From Methanobacterium sp. PtaU1.Bin097 (lineage in GTDB: Archaea; Methanobacteriota; Methanobacteria; Methanobacteriales; Methanobacteriaceae): a DNA stretch of 44,334 nt. Positions 24,793 to 33,097 of the stretch are shown piece by piece. The position numbers and the translations under genes were made by a program. Position 1 is the stretch's first letter. Every line of letters begins with the position of its first letter. The stretch lies in NCBI GenBank assembly GCA_002067325.1, contig MVQY01000182.1, forward strand, positions 1-44,334. Reading direction: 5' to 3'. The notes below the pieces were generated by a model. That model was not told the DNA's origin and searched no databases. It was given only the letters and a program-made list of their open reading frames with translations.

Positions 24793-26619
24793 ATGAGGAT
24801 ACTACTGATTCATTCTGATTATATAAACTATAAAACCAAGTCTAAGACCAAAATAGCAGAGGATATTGAAGATAAACAGAAATCAATGCACTTTGAAAAT
24901 TCTTTAGTGGTTTTCACTGCTGTGGAGAAACAGGATGAGGAGGACCCCCAGGCTGTTGTGGAAAACGCTGTTAAGGAGATAAAAGACGTATTTTCAAAGG
25001 TAAAAGCAGATAATATAGTAATCTATCCTTACGCACATTTAAGCTCATCTTTAAGCTCACCCGACATTGCAAAGAAGATTCTAAAGGAAATGAAAGAGGT
25101 ATTAGCAGCAGACGGACTCAAAGTTGAGAGAGTACCTTTTGGTTGGTATAAATCCTTCGAACTATCCTGTAAAGGACATCCCCTCTCCGAGCTTTCCCGG
25201 AACATAGTGGTGGAAAAAGCACATGAGGAGAAAGGAGAAGAAGAACCCTCCAGATTCTATATATTAAGTGAAGATGAACTGTACGACCCTGGTGAGTTCA
25301 CTTACCAGAGCAGTGACCTAGAGAAACTGGTGGCCTATGAACTGGGTGAATTAGAATCAACTGGTGAAGAGCCTCCTCATGTAAAACTTATGAGGGAAAA
25401 GGACCTGGCTGACTATGAACCATCAGCGGATATAGGCCATCTGCGATGGTACCCCAAAGGGAGACTTATCCGAGATTTACTTGCAGATTATGTTTATAAT
25501 CTGGTTACCGATAGAGGAGCCATGCCGGTAGAAACACCCATAATGTACGATCTGGGTGATGAGGCCATCAGAGTCCATGCAGAGAAATTCGGGGAAAGGC
25601 AGTACCGTATGGGTACTAAAAGTAAGAATCTCATGCTCAGATACGCCTGTTGCTTCGGTGCCTTCCGATTACTTTCTGATACATTTTTAACCTGGAAAAA
25701 CCTCCCCCTGGCAATCTATGAGTTATCAACGTACAGCTTCCGTTTAGAGAAAAGAGGAGAAGTGGTAGGCCTTAAAAGACTCAGGGGATTTACCATGCCT
25801 GATATGCATACCATTTGTACCGATGTGGGGCAGTCAATGGAGGAGTTCGACAGTCAGATCACCATGTGCGCCCAGACAGGCGAGGACCTCGAGATCAACT
25901 ACGAGGCAATAATGAGGGTTACCGCAGATTTCCTGGAGGAAAACAGGGAATGGGTCATGAATTCTGCCCAGAAGGTGGGAAAACCAGTCCTTTTAGAGAT
26001 TTTACCCAGGAGAAAACATTACTGGATCTGTAAGATGGATTTCGCTGCAATAGATTATTTGGGCAGGCCCATCGAAAACCCAACAATCCAGATAGACGTA
26101 GAAAGTGGGGAAAGATTTGGGATTAAGTATATAGGTCCTGATGAAGAGGAGGAAACACCCATAATCATACACTGCAGCCCTACTGGAAGTATTGAAAGGG
26201 TGATCGGTGCTTTACTGGAAAACAGCGCTATTCAGATGGAAGTTCAATCGCCCATGTTCCCGGTGTGGCTTTCACCCAGCCAGGTGAGGGTTTTACCCAT
26301 TGCAGAAAGACATCTGGACTTTGCTTTCTCTTTAGCAGAGGAATTACGAAATGAACAGATACGGGCGGATGTCGATGACCGTCAGGAGACTGTGGGAAAG
26401 AAAATACGTAACGCTGCAGGGGATTGGGTCCCTTATGTAATCGTCGTTGGAGATAAAGAACTTGAAAGCGACGAGCTCATGGTTAATGTACGTGAAACCC
26501 AGAATAAAGTTTTGATGGATAAAAAAACTTTAATTGAACGTATAAAAGAGGAAACAAATGGCATGCCATTTAGGAAGCTTCCTTTACCAGTTAAATTATC
26601 ACAGAGAGTCCAGTTTTAA
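24793..26619 (+). CDS. thrS: Threonyl-tRNA synthetase (archaeal type)
   Basis: A 608-residue class II synthetase. Residues 1 to about 145 form the archaeal N-terminal editing domain, related to D-aminoacyl-tRNA deacylase (MRILLIHSDYINYKTKS). The catalytic core includes RWYPKGRLIRDLLADYV, MLRYACCFGAFRLL and GLKRLRGFTMPDMHTIC. The C-terminal anticodon-binding domain contains VWLSPSQVRVLPIAERHLDFA and VDDRQETVGKKIRNA. The ATG at 24793 is preceded by GGTGAT with a 4-nt gap; a TTG at 24781 precedes that ribosome site and is rejected. It is divergent from ilvD. Confidence 0.97.
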   Translation: MRILLIHSDYINYKTKSKTKIAEDIEDKQKSMHFENSLVVFTAVEKQDEEDPQAVVENAVKEIKDVFSKVKADNIVIYPYAHLSSSLSSPDIAKKILKEMKEVLAADGLKVERVPFGWYKSFELSCKGHPLSELSRNIVVEKAHEEKGEEEPSRFYILSEDELYDPGEFTYQSSDLEKLVAYELGELESTGEEPPHVKLMREKDLADYEPSADIGHLRWYPKGRLIRDLLADYVYNLVTDRGAMPVETPIMYDLGDEAIRVHAEKFGERQYRMGTKSKNLMLRYACCFGAFRLLSDTFLTWKNLPLAIYELSTYSFRLEKRGEVVGLKRLRGFTMPDMHTICTDVGQSMEEFDSQITMCAQTGEDLEINYEAIMRVTADFLEENREWVMNSAQKVGKPVLLEILPRRKHYWICKMDFAAIDYLGRPIENPTIQIDVESGERFGIKYIGPDEEEETPIIIHCSPTGSIERVIGALLENSAIQMEVQSPMFPVWLSPSQVRVLPIAERHLDFAFSLAEELRNEQIRADVDDRQETVGKKIRNAAGDWVPYVIVVGDKELESDELMVNVRETQNKVLMDKKTLIERIKEETNGMPFRKLPLPVKLSQRVQF

Positions 26620-26737
26620 GGATAAGTTTTTTATCTTTTTCATTAAAATTTCTCTAAAATATTCTTTTTTTTAATTACTCCTATTTTTCTACAAAATCAG
26701 CTTAAATAAACCCCCTATTCAACGATAAATATTTATA

Positions 26738-26772
26738 TTATAACTTATAACTTATCATTTAGAAGTTATCAC
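26738..26772 (+). repeat. Tandem 7-bp repeats (five heptads) at the parA promoter
   Basis: Five unspaced heptads start at 26738, 26745, 26752, 26759 and 26766. All begin TTA and fit consensus TTATAAC with variants such as TTATCAC and TTAGAAG. A TATA-like AATATTTATA (26729-26737 region) lies just upstream, so the repeats cover the expected transcription start of parA and end just before its ribosome site. This location suits autoregulation by the partition proteins. The same heptads recur at 27999-28069 and 34523-34674. Confidence 0.85.
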
Positions 26773-26793
26773 TAAATGTGGGAGGATTGTTTT

Positions 26794-27579
26794 ATGAGCG
26801 AGATTATAGCTATATTAAACCAGAAGGGAGGATGTGGGAAAACTACCACCGTTGTAAACCTTGCAGCAGCACTGACCCTTTCAGATAGAAAAGTCCTGGT
26901 AATAGATATGGATCCCCAGGGTAACGCCACAACGGGGTTGGGAGTGGAGAAAAATAACCAAATCAACACTATCTATTCGGTTTTATCCGGTCAAAGCACC
27001 GTAGAAGAGTCCATAATACAAACCAGCATACCTCAACTGGATCTGTTGCCTAGTAACATCGACTTAAGCGGGGCAGAACTGGAATTAAGTAAAACTATAG
27101 GACCCCATTCAATTTTAAAAGAAGCTGTGGATGGATATGTTGATAACTACCATTACATTTTCATAGATGTCCCACCATCACTTGGATTGTTGACCTTAAA
27201 TTCCATTGTAGCTTCTAACAGTGTTATCATACCAATACAAGCGGAATTTTATGCATTAGAGGGGATGGCTGATTTAATCCAGGCCATGGATCTGGTAAAA
27301 ACCAGGTTGAACAGCCCTTCACCTATCAAGGGAATTCTTTTAACTTTATATGATTCCAGGACCCGTCTGGGCAGGGATGTTTACAACAACGTGAAACAAT
27401 ACTTTGGAGAGACTGAATACATCTTCAAAACCACCATTCCTCGTAATGTTAAGTTAGCGGAAGCACCCAGCCATGGAATCCCCTGTATTCTGTATGATGA
27501 AGAATGCAGCGGTACAGAGGCCTACCAAAAACTGGCTAAGGAGATCATTCAAATGGAAGGCAGGGGTGACAACAAATGA
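26794..27579 (+). CDS. parA: ParA/Soj-family partition ATPase
   Basis: A 261-residue ParA ATPase. The deviant Walker A KGGCGKTT lies at residues 11-18, Walker A' is VLVIDMDPQGNATTGLG, Walker B is YIFIDVPPSLGLLT, and the C-terminal LTLYDSRTRLGRDVYNNVK and TTIPRNVKLAEAPSHGIP segments are typical of Soj-type proteins. Such ATPases bind DNA non-specifically and move partition complexes. The ATG at 26794 has GGGAGG 8 nt upstream; an earlier in-frame ATG at 26776 precedes the ribosome site. It overlaps the partner gene by ATGA, and heptad repeats cover its promoter. Chromosomal or plasmid-derived origin cannot be told here, but all neighbours are housekeeping genes. Confidence 0.95.
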   Translation: MSEIIAILNQKGGCGKTTTVVNLAAALTLSDRKVLVIDMDPQGNATTGLGVEKNNQINTIYSVLSGQSTVEESIIQTSIPQLDLLPSNIDLSGAELELSKTIGPHSILKEAVDGYVDNYHYIFIDVPPSLGLLTLNSIVASNSVIIPIQAEFYALEGMADLIQAMDLVKTRLNSPSPIKGILLTLYDSRTRLGRDVYNNVKQYFGETEYIFKTTIPRNVKLAEAPSHGIPCILYDEECSGTEAYQKLAKEIIQMEGRGDNK

Positions 27580-28004
27580 CACCCAGAAAAAGGCCAGAAA
27601 GTGCCCTTGGTAAAGGATTAGACGCCCTTATAAGGAAGGATTACCTGGACGAGGAAGAGAAAAAACCAAAAAAATCAGGGAAAAAACAGACAAAAAGCAC
27701 TGGTTCTACAAAAACCTCAGTGAAAGATAAAAAAGCAGAAACTGCTGAAACTGATGTTATCACACAAATACAGGAATCAACAACTCCCAGTGTAGATGAT
27801 AAAATTGTCGATGCAGTACTTTTGGAAGTGCATAAGAACCCACGGATATCATTATGGTCTGCTAAATCAGCGGCAGTTTTAAGGTTTTTAAAGAAAACAA
27901 AACCCGAGTTCAGCATAAGCAATGAAGCATCACTCCTCATTGAGGAAGCTGTGAAGGATAGGCACCCGGATATCTGGAAAATATTCGAGGAAAAGGGGTT
28001 ATAA
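27576..28004 (+). CDS. Small ParA partner with ParB-like N-terminal motif; candidate centromere-binding protein
   Basis: A 142-residue protein whose start overlaps the parA stop (ATGA), indicating coupled translation. Residues 9-22 (SALGKGLDALIRKD) closely resemble the N-terminal peptide of bacterial ParB/Spo0J that stimulates ParA ATPase. There is no ParB nuclease/CTPase or KorB domain. Residues 23-70 are a charged Lys/Glu/Thr/Ser linker, probably disordered. Residues 75-142 form a predicted compact domain: RISLW (90-94) could be a strand, followed by helices at about 95-109 and 114-128, reminiscent of ribbon-helix-helix proteins, with a last helix at 131-139. DNA binding, presumably to the flanking heptads, is inferred. 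I do not recognise the family. Confidence 0.8.
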   Translation: MTPRKRPESALGKGLDALIRKDYLDEEEKKPKKSGKKQTKSTGSTKTSVKDKKAETAETDVITQIQESTTPSVDDKIVDAVLLEVHKNPRISLWSAKSAAVLRFLKKTKPEFSISNEASLLIEEAVKDRHPDIWKIFEEKGL

Positions 28005-28069
28005 GTTAGAACTTATTAGTTATAAATGCATCTGTTAAAACTTATAACTTATCTCTTATCACTTATAAT
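27999..28069 (+). repeat. Tandem 7-bp repeats (nine heptads) after the parA operon
   Basis: Four heptads start at 27999, 28006, 28013 and 28020. After the 8-nt interruption TGCATCTG, five more start at 28035, 28042, 28049, 28056 and 28063. Every one begins TT and fits TTATAAC loosely. The first overlaps the last codon and stop of the partner gene. The array lies between convergent genes (partner and the radical SAM gene), where no promoter is expected, which favours a centromere-like role over simple promoter control. Confidence 0.85.
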
Positions 28070-28101
28070 AGCAGATAAATGTCGAAAATAACATCTAAAA
28101 A

Positions 28102-29229
28102 TTAAAATTCGAGGGTGGCCTGATAGTTTTTATTTAATTTAATGAAGGGTTCAGCTCTTTTAATGACCACGCCTATATTTTTTAGTTCTTCTAATTTAAG
28201 GAAGTTTTTACCTAGTTTCCTAGATTGGATGATTCTTCTGGCTGATATTTTACCTATTCCCGGGACTCTGAGAAGATCTTTATAGGATGCTTCGTTGATC
28301 TCCACTGGGAAGTGTTCCTCATGTGCCTGGGCTGCCACATATTTAGGATCACTGTCCAAATTCAGGTTACCATCATCATCAAAAACCAATTCTTTAAGGT
28401 CAAATCCATAAGAGTTCAGGAGGTGATCGGCCTGATATAGCCTTGGACTCCTTTTTGGATGGGGTTCTTCATGAGACTCCAGTGGTGTGTCTTTAACTGC
28501 TTCAAATGGGCTGAAATAACTTCTTTTAAGGTCCATCTTTTCATATAACCAGTTTGCCTTCTCCAGGATCTGTTGATCTGTCTCATCACCAGCACCCACC
28601 AGAAACTGGGTGGTCTGTCCCGAGGGGGAGAATTCTTTGTTGCCATTGAGGAGCCTTTTGATCCACTTCATACGCCTTAAAATGTCTGTATCGTAATTTT
28701 TGGTGCTGGAAAGATTCTCCATTCCTTCAGGGGTAGCTGCTTCCAGGTTGATGCTAACCCGGTCTGCTAAACTAACAGCCCTTTTAATTAAATCATAGGG
28801 GCTGCCTGGTAGAATCTTTAAATGGATATACCCCTGGTATCCATGGTCCATCCTTAATTTATGGGCCACTTCCACCATGTTTTCCATGGAATATTCTGGA
28901 TCTTGGGGGATGCCAGAACTTAAAAATAAACCCTCAACCAACCTGTTATTATAATAATCAAGGAAAATGGAAGTAACATCTCTAGGTGAAAATTCTACCC
29001 GGTTAAAACTATGTTTATTATGATTAATGCAGTATCTGCAGTCATTTGAGCATTTATTGGTCATCAATACTTTAAATAGGGGTACTGTGCACCCGTCTCT
29101 GGTGCTGGCATTGTATATGCCTGGTAATTGCTTTGCCAGGAAGTTGTCGACGTTGGTGTTGATGTAGCTGCACCGGTCGAATTTGGCACTTTCACCCAAG
29201 ATTTCCAATTTTTTGCTCAAATTAGTCAT
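28102..29229 (-). CDS. Radical SAM protein with C-terminal helix-hairpin-helix (putative DNA modification/repair family)
   Basis: A 375-residue radical SAM protein. The cluster motif CSNDCRYC (Cys60, Cys64, Cys67) has the CX3CX2C spacing. FLSSGIPQDPEYSMENMVEVA and HLKILPGSPYDLIKRAVSLADRVSINLEA follow as parts of the TIM barrel, and a C-terminal helix-hairpin-helix, LLRVPGIGKISARRIIQSRK, is at about residues 323-343. This layout matches the family annotated as putative DNA modification/repair radical SAM protein. In bacteria that family often sits beside a uracil-DNA-glycosylase-like gene; none is seen here. The reaction is unknown. No ribosome site is visible. A TATA-like stretch near 29250 suggests a leaderless start at 29229. 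Confidence 0.8.
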   Translation of the reverse strand: MTNLSKKLEILGESAKFDRCSYINTNVDNFLAKQLPGIYNASTRDGCTVPLFKVLMTNKCSNDCRYCINHNKHSFNRVEFSPRDVTSIFLDYYNNRLVEGLFLSSGIPQDPEYSMENMVEVAHKLRMDHGYQGYIHLKILPGSPYDLIKRAVSLADRVSINLEAATPEGMENLSSTKNYDTDILRRMKWIKRLLNGNKEFSPSGQTTQFLVGAGDETDQQILEKANWLYEKMDLKRSYFSPFEAVKDTPLESHEEPHPKRSPRLYQADHLLNSYGFDLKELVFDDDGNLNLDSDPKYVAAQAHEEHFPVEINEASYKDLLRVPGIGKISARRIIQSRKLGKNFLKLEELKNIGVVIKRAEPFIKLNKNYQATLEF

Positions 29230-29245
29230 GGTCTATCTTGACTAT

Positions 29246-29380
29246 TTTTCTGTTATTTAATATAGTTCAATCTATGGGTGGAGCAGATGAGATATACTAC
29301 AAAGGTAAAATTTTATGAAAATGAAAATTATTTTCCAAGACAAATCTTATTTAAATAAAATCATTCCTATTATAATAATA
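29246..29380. promoter_or_regulatory. Divergent promoters of the radical SAM and CfbB genes
   Basis: The spacer between the divergent starts contains ATTTAAATA near 29349-29357, about 27 nt before the cfbB ATG at 29380. On the minus strand, a TATTAAATA-like stretch lies near 29247-29258, about 24 nt before the radical SAM ATG at 29229. Neither gene has a ribosome site, so both transcripts are probably leaderless. Confidence 0.45.
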
Positions 29381-30729
29381 TGAGATTAGTCCTTGCAGGA
29401 ACAGGAAGCGCTGTAGGAAAAACAACCATCGCTACAGGGATAATGAAAGCATTATCCGACGAATACGCCGTGCAACCCTTTAAAGTCGGCCCGGATTATA
29501 TAGATCCCACCTATCACACCCTGGCCACCGGCAACTATTCCCGGAACCTGGACTCCTTTTTCATGACCGACGGACAGATCAGGCAGGGATTTGAAAGAGG
29601 CATTAAGATTTCCGATGCTGATTTTGGGATAATTGAGGGTGTAAGAGGCTTATATGAGGGTATCAGTGCTACAGGCGATGTGGGTAACACGGCATCCATT
29701 GCCAAGGCACTGGACGCCCCGGTGGTATTAATTTTAAATTCTCGAAGCCTGGTGAAAAGCGCTGCCGCTGTTGTTCTGGGATTTAAAGCCTTGGATCCCA
29801 CCATCAATATCCAAGGAGTTATTCTAAATCAGGTTAAAAACCGCAAACATTACCTGAAAACCAAGGAAGCCGTGGAAATACTGGCCAAAACTGAAGTGGT
29901 AGGGGGTATACCCCGCAGTGATGCCATTAGAGTGGAAGACAGACACTTGGGCCTGGTACCTGCCGTGGAAAGGGAAAACATTTTAGGATCCATCAATAAA
30001 TGGGGTGAAATGGTAAAGGACTACATAGACCTGGACAACCTTATCTCCCTGATGAAAGACGCAAATAAGCTTCCCTCGGGAAGGGAAAGCCTGTGGGAGA
30101 CCCAGAACAGGCAGAAGGTTAAACTGGGCGTGGCTATGGATGAAGTTTTCACCTTCTATTACCGTGATAATTTAGATGCCCTGGAAGAAAACCAGGCAGA
30201 ACTGGTTTACTTCAGCCCATTCCATGATGAAGAATTACCGGACGTGGACGGGGTTTATATCGGTGGAGGATACCCGGAAATATTCGCCCATGAACTGGAG
30301 TGTAACCAGTCCATGCGGGATTCTATTTTAAAATTCCACAGGGAAGGAAGGCCAATCTATGCTGAATGCGGTGGGCTCATGTACGTCTGCCGCTCCATAA
30401 ACCATCACAAAATGTGCAACATATTCGGTTACGACTCGGTCATGACCAAAAAGCCCCAGGCCTTAAGTTACGTTATCTCTAAAGCCAACAGAAAGAGCAT
30501 AGTCGCAGATAAAGACGATATCATCAAAGGACATGAGTTTCATTACTCAAAGGTTGATATAAAGGATGGAAACCCCGCGTTTGCCTTTAAAATCTTAAGA
30601 GGAAGTGGCATCATCAACCAACAGGACGGTATGATGTCTAAAAATACCGTGGCAAGCTACATTCACACCCACACCGCCGCCTATCCTTCATTTGCTTCGA
30701 ATTTCACCACCAGTGCAGGAGAACTGTGA
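29380..30729 (+). CDS. cfbB: Cobyrinate / Ni-sirohydrochlorin a,c-diamide synthase (CbiA/CfbB)
   Basis: A 449-residue glutamine amidotransferase-type synthase. The N-terminal dethiobiotin-synthetase-like domain starts LVLAGTGSAVGKTTIATGIM (P-loop) and includes KVGPDYIDPTYH and GIIEGVRGLYEG. The C-terminal class I glutaminase domain has GVYIGGGYPEIFA and the nucleophile Cys in YAECGGLMYV, and ends with SYIHTHTAAYPSFA. In methanogens one enzyme amidates Ni-sirohydrochlorin for coenzyme F430 and may also act on cobyrinate for cobamides, so the substrate is not fixed by sequence. The ATG lies 27 nt after a TATA-like box, with no ribosome site. Confidence 0.92.
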   Translation: MRLVLAGTGSAVGKTTIATGIMKALSDEYAVQPFKVGPDYIDPTYHTLATGNYSRNLDSFFMTDGQIRQGFERGIKISDADFGIIEGVRGLYEGISATGDVGNTASIAKALDAPVVLILNSRSLVKSAAAVVLGFKALDPTINIQGVILNQVKNRKHYLKTKEAVEILAKTEVVGGIPRSDAIRVEDRHLGLVPAVERENILGSINKWGEMVKDYIDLDNLISLMKDANKLPSGRESLWETQNRQKVKLGVAMDEVFTFYYRDNLDALEENQAELVYFSPFHDEELPDVDGVYIGGGYPEIFAHELECNQSMRDSILKFHREGRPIYAECGGLMYVCRSINHHKMCNIFGYDSVMTKKPQALSYVISKANRKSIVADKDDIIKGHEFHYSKVDIKDGNPAFAFKILRGSGIINQQDGMMSKNTVASYIHTHTAAYPSFASNFTTSAGEL

Positions 30730-30782
30730 ACCTATTTTATGGAAAAATTTAGAGACTGAAAATTTTAGGAGACCAGATAAAT

Positions 30783-31961
30783 TTGACATTCTCTGAAAAG
30801 TTGAATAAGAAACTCAACGAAGTGGATATCTTCTCCCCCTACATCGTAGTAGTGTTTATAATAATCTACGTTCTTTTAGCTGCTTTGGGCTATTATTACC
30901 ATATCCGAAACCTGGATTGGGCCGATTCTATTACCTATTATTATATAATCTTTGGAGTGGCAATTTTCATCCTGGGACTGTCCTTCCCTAGAATCATAGG
31001 CAACTTTAAGAAATTCACCCTAAAGATAGACAGTGCCAAGGAGAAATCCAGCTGGTACTCTAAAATAAAACTTCTTGTGGATGAGAGGGTCCTTTTTTCT
31101 TTAGTTATCCTGGCTCTTATCTTACAGGGTGCAAACCTGGTCTTACTCGGCGGTATCCCATTACTCAGTGGTTACCTTAAATTTCAAGCCACAACGGATC
31201 TGTGGAGGATTGCTTACGTCATCTTCCTCCCAACCTTAAACCTGTTACTCGCGAAATATCCCCGTAAATGGTATTACATCTTATTTGTTGTTGGATTAAC
31301 ACTTTTTGCTATAAACGGCTACCGTACATCCTCTATGGCCATCATATTAAGCGTAATAATCACCACCTATTATACCATGCGTCTTAAAGCGAAATATGTC
31401 TTTCTTTTAATCATATTAATGGCAATAATAGGCATCGCCATGGGTTATATAGCAGTGAATGCTATCCAGTGGCAGACCTGGATTTTAAATCCACTGGAAC
31501 TGGTATTTTACCGGGCGGGTTTCACCATGATGGTTCTGGATAAAATCACGCACATGCCTGGATTTACTGGTGGGGAACTTTTTTATCAGGCGCTTACTGG
31601 AGGACATCCGAGGGTTACTGTGGGATATGTGGTTTTACCTTCTTTTTATCAACCAGGAAGTGGCATCACCACCAGTATAACTTCTACCCTGTTCGGACCG
31701 GCTATTCTAGATTTCGGTGCATGGGGCCTGGCAGTACAGATGTTTTTACTGGGTTTGGTACTCCGATTCATGCACAGTGCACAGAAGATAGCGGGAGGCG
31801 TATTTATAGGTTTATACGCCATAATACTTGCCCATACCCTGATCTGGATTGAAACAGGCCCTACAGATAGTATGGTATGGTTCTTCTACTCGTTGGGGAT
31901 AATATCTCTTCTGATATTTACATGGCTTTATCTCAGGAGAAATCAAGCTTTAAATGGCTAG
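30783..31961 (+). CDS. Oligosaccharide repeat unit polymerase-like membrane protein
   Basis: A 392-residue integral membrane protein with about 11 helices, among them residues 18-38, 54-72, 100-125, 140-165, 170-190, 203-223 and several from 310 to 385. The large extra-cytoplasmic loop around residues 255-305 (MPGFTGGELFYQALTGGHPR, then YVVLPSFYQPGSGITTSITS) and the general layout resemble Wzy/EpsG-like and archaeal oligosaccharide repeat unit polymerases that link glycan units outside the membrane. The substrate is unknown. The start is TTG at 30783 with AGGAGA about 11 nt upstream. It follows cfbB by 53 nt. No glycosyltransferases are nearby, so it is not in a typical glycan cluster. Confidence 0.65.
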   Translation: MTFSEKLNKKLNEVDIFSPYIVVVFIIIYVLLAALGYYYHIRNLDWADSITYYYIIFGVAIFILGLSFPRIIGNFKKFTLKIDSAKEKSSWYSKIKLLVDERVLFSLVILALILQGANLVLLGGIPLLSGYLKFQATTDLWRIAYVIFLPTLNLLLAKYPRKWYYILFVVGLTLFAINGYRTSSMAIILSVIITTYYTMRLKAKYVFLLIILMAIIGIAMGYIAVNAIQWQTWILNPLELVFYRAGFTMMVLDKITHMPGFTGGELFYQALTGGHPRVTVGYVVLPSFYQPGSGITTSITSTLFGPAILDFGAWGLAVQMFLLGLVLRFMHSAQKIAGGVFIGLYAIILAHTLIWIETGPTDSMVWFFYSLGIISLLIFTWLYLRRNQALNG

Positions 31962-32077
31962 AGTGCTTAAATTAAGTCTTGTAGAAAAACTGATTTTACA
32001 CTGGAAATCATCGTCTAATTTTAACATAAAAGTATTACTCCTATAATTAGGTCTAAAAGTTCCCATTCCAACTATCC

Positions 32078-32152
32078 TATATAAATATGATTTAAAAAAA
32101 TTAAATCAAAAAATACTTATTTGATTATCCAGATAGCAAAATCGGTGATAAA
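32078..32152 (+). promoter_or_regulatory. Promoter and ribosome site of mtd
   Basis: TATATAAATATGA at about 32079-32091 is a good TATA box about 70 nt before the ATG, giving a leader of roughly 45 nt. GGTGAT at 32144-32149 is an efficient ribosome site 3 nt before the start. Both fit the strong expression expected of a methanogenesis gene. Confidence 0.6.
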
Positions 32153-32983
32153 ATGGTTGTAAAAATAGGAATAATTAAAAGCGGAAATATAGGTACCTCA
32201 CCAGTATTAGACTTATTACTGGATGAACGTGCAGATAGGCCTAATATTGATGTAAGAATCATAGGTTCCGGTGCAAAAATGAATCCGGAACAGGTCGAAG
32301 AGGTAGTCCCTAAGGTCAAGGAATTTGAACCAGACTTTGCAATATTCATAAGCCCCAACCCAGGTGCTCCAGGACCTGCTAAAGCAAGGGAATTACTATC
32401 TACCTACGACATCCCCGCCGTTATTATAGGAGATGCTCCTGGTGCAGGTAAAAAAGATGAAATGGATGAACAGGGCTTAGGTTACATCATAGTTAAAGGT
32501 GACCCAATGATCGGTGCCCGAAGAGAACTACTGGACCCAACTGAAATGGCATCCTTCAACTCTGACGTAATAAAAGTATTAGCATTAACCGGTGCTTACA
32601 GAATCGTCCAGAACACCATTGATGGTATCATAGCTGCTGTCGACGCTGGGGAAGACATAGAATTACCAAAAGTTATAATCACTGCTGAAAAAGCCGCAGA
32701 GGCTGCAGGATTCACCAACACCTATGCTAAAGCCAAAGCTATTGCTGCATACACTGCTGCAGAAAAAGTTGCTGACATCGACTTAAAAGGATGTTTCATG
32801 GTTAAAGACTCCAACCAGTACATACCATTAGTCGCTGCTGCACACGAATTAATTGCTGTAGCTGCAAAACTCGCAGTTGAAGCAAGAGACATCGAAAAAG
32901 GTAATGATACAGTTTTAAGAACCCCACACGGTTCAGACGGTTCAACAGTCACTAAAACTGTATTGCTCGAAAAACCACAATAA
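32153..32983 (+). CDS. mtd: F420-dependent methylenetetrahydromethanopterin dehydrogenase
   Basis: A 276-residue cytoplasmic enzyme that interconverts methenyl- and methylene-tetrahydromethanopterin with coenzyme F420, the fourth reduction stage of CO2-dependent methanogenesis. The protein is diagnostic over its whole length: KIGIIKSGNIGTSPVLDLLLDERADRP, FISPNPGAPGPAKARELL, VIIGDAPGAGKKDEMDEQGLGYI, GDPMIGARRELLDP and the acidic/alanine-rich C-terminal half. Codon use is strongly biased to a small set, as expected for high expression. It is monocistronic, with its own promoter and a hairpin terminator. Confidence 0.98.
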   Translation: MVVKIGIIKSGNIGTSPVLDLLLDERADRPNIDVRIIGSGAKMNPEQVEEVVPKVKEFEPDFAIFISPNPGAPGPAKARELLSTYDIPAVIIGDAPGAGKKDEMDEQGLGYIIVKGDPMIGARRELLDPTEMASFNSDVIKVLALTGAYRIVQNTIDGIIAAVDAGEDIELPKVIITAEKAAEAAGFTNTYAKAKAIAAYTAAEKVADIDLKGCFMVKDSNQYIPLVAAAHELIAVAAKLAVEARDIEKGNDTVLRTPHGSDGSTVTKTVLLEKPQ

Positions 32984-32996
32984 GTATATATTCTAA

Positions 32997-33033
32997 AGCA
33001 GTCTCTTGACTGCTACTCCTTTTATTTTTATTG
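32997..33033 (+). terminator. Hairpin terminator after mtd
   Basis: AGCAGTC (32997-33003) and GACTGCT (33008-33014) form a perfect 7-bp stem with loop TCTT. A T-rich stretch at 33018-33030 follows. It begins 14 nt after the mtd stop. Confidence 0.75.
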
Positions 33034-33097
33034 TATCGCCCCCGGTATGGAAGTAGCAAGCAATAAGTGTTTTCAATTACATTCACCAGTATTATAT

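Noticed and set aside
26776..26793. Upstream ATG for ParA at 26776
   Set aside because: The GGGAGG ribosome site lies between this ATG and the one at 26794, and ParA proteins start a few residues before KGGxGKT.
27999..28069. Possible CRISPR or rho-independent terminator in the repeat after the parA partner
   Set aside because: The repeats are 7 bp, unspaced and degenerate, with no spacers and no stable hairpin; they fit protein-binding heptads better.
30783..31961. Part of an exopolysaccharide gene cluster
   Set aside because: No glycosyltransferase, flippase or sugar-nucleotide gene lies nearby; only the polymerase-like protein itself is present.
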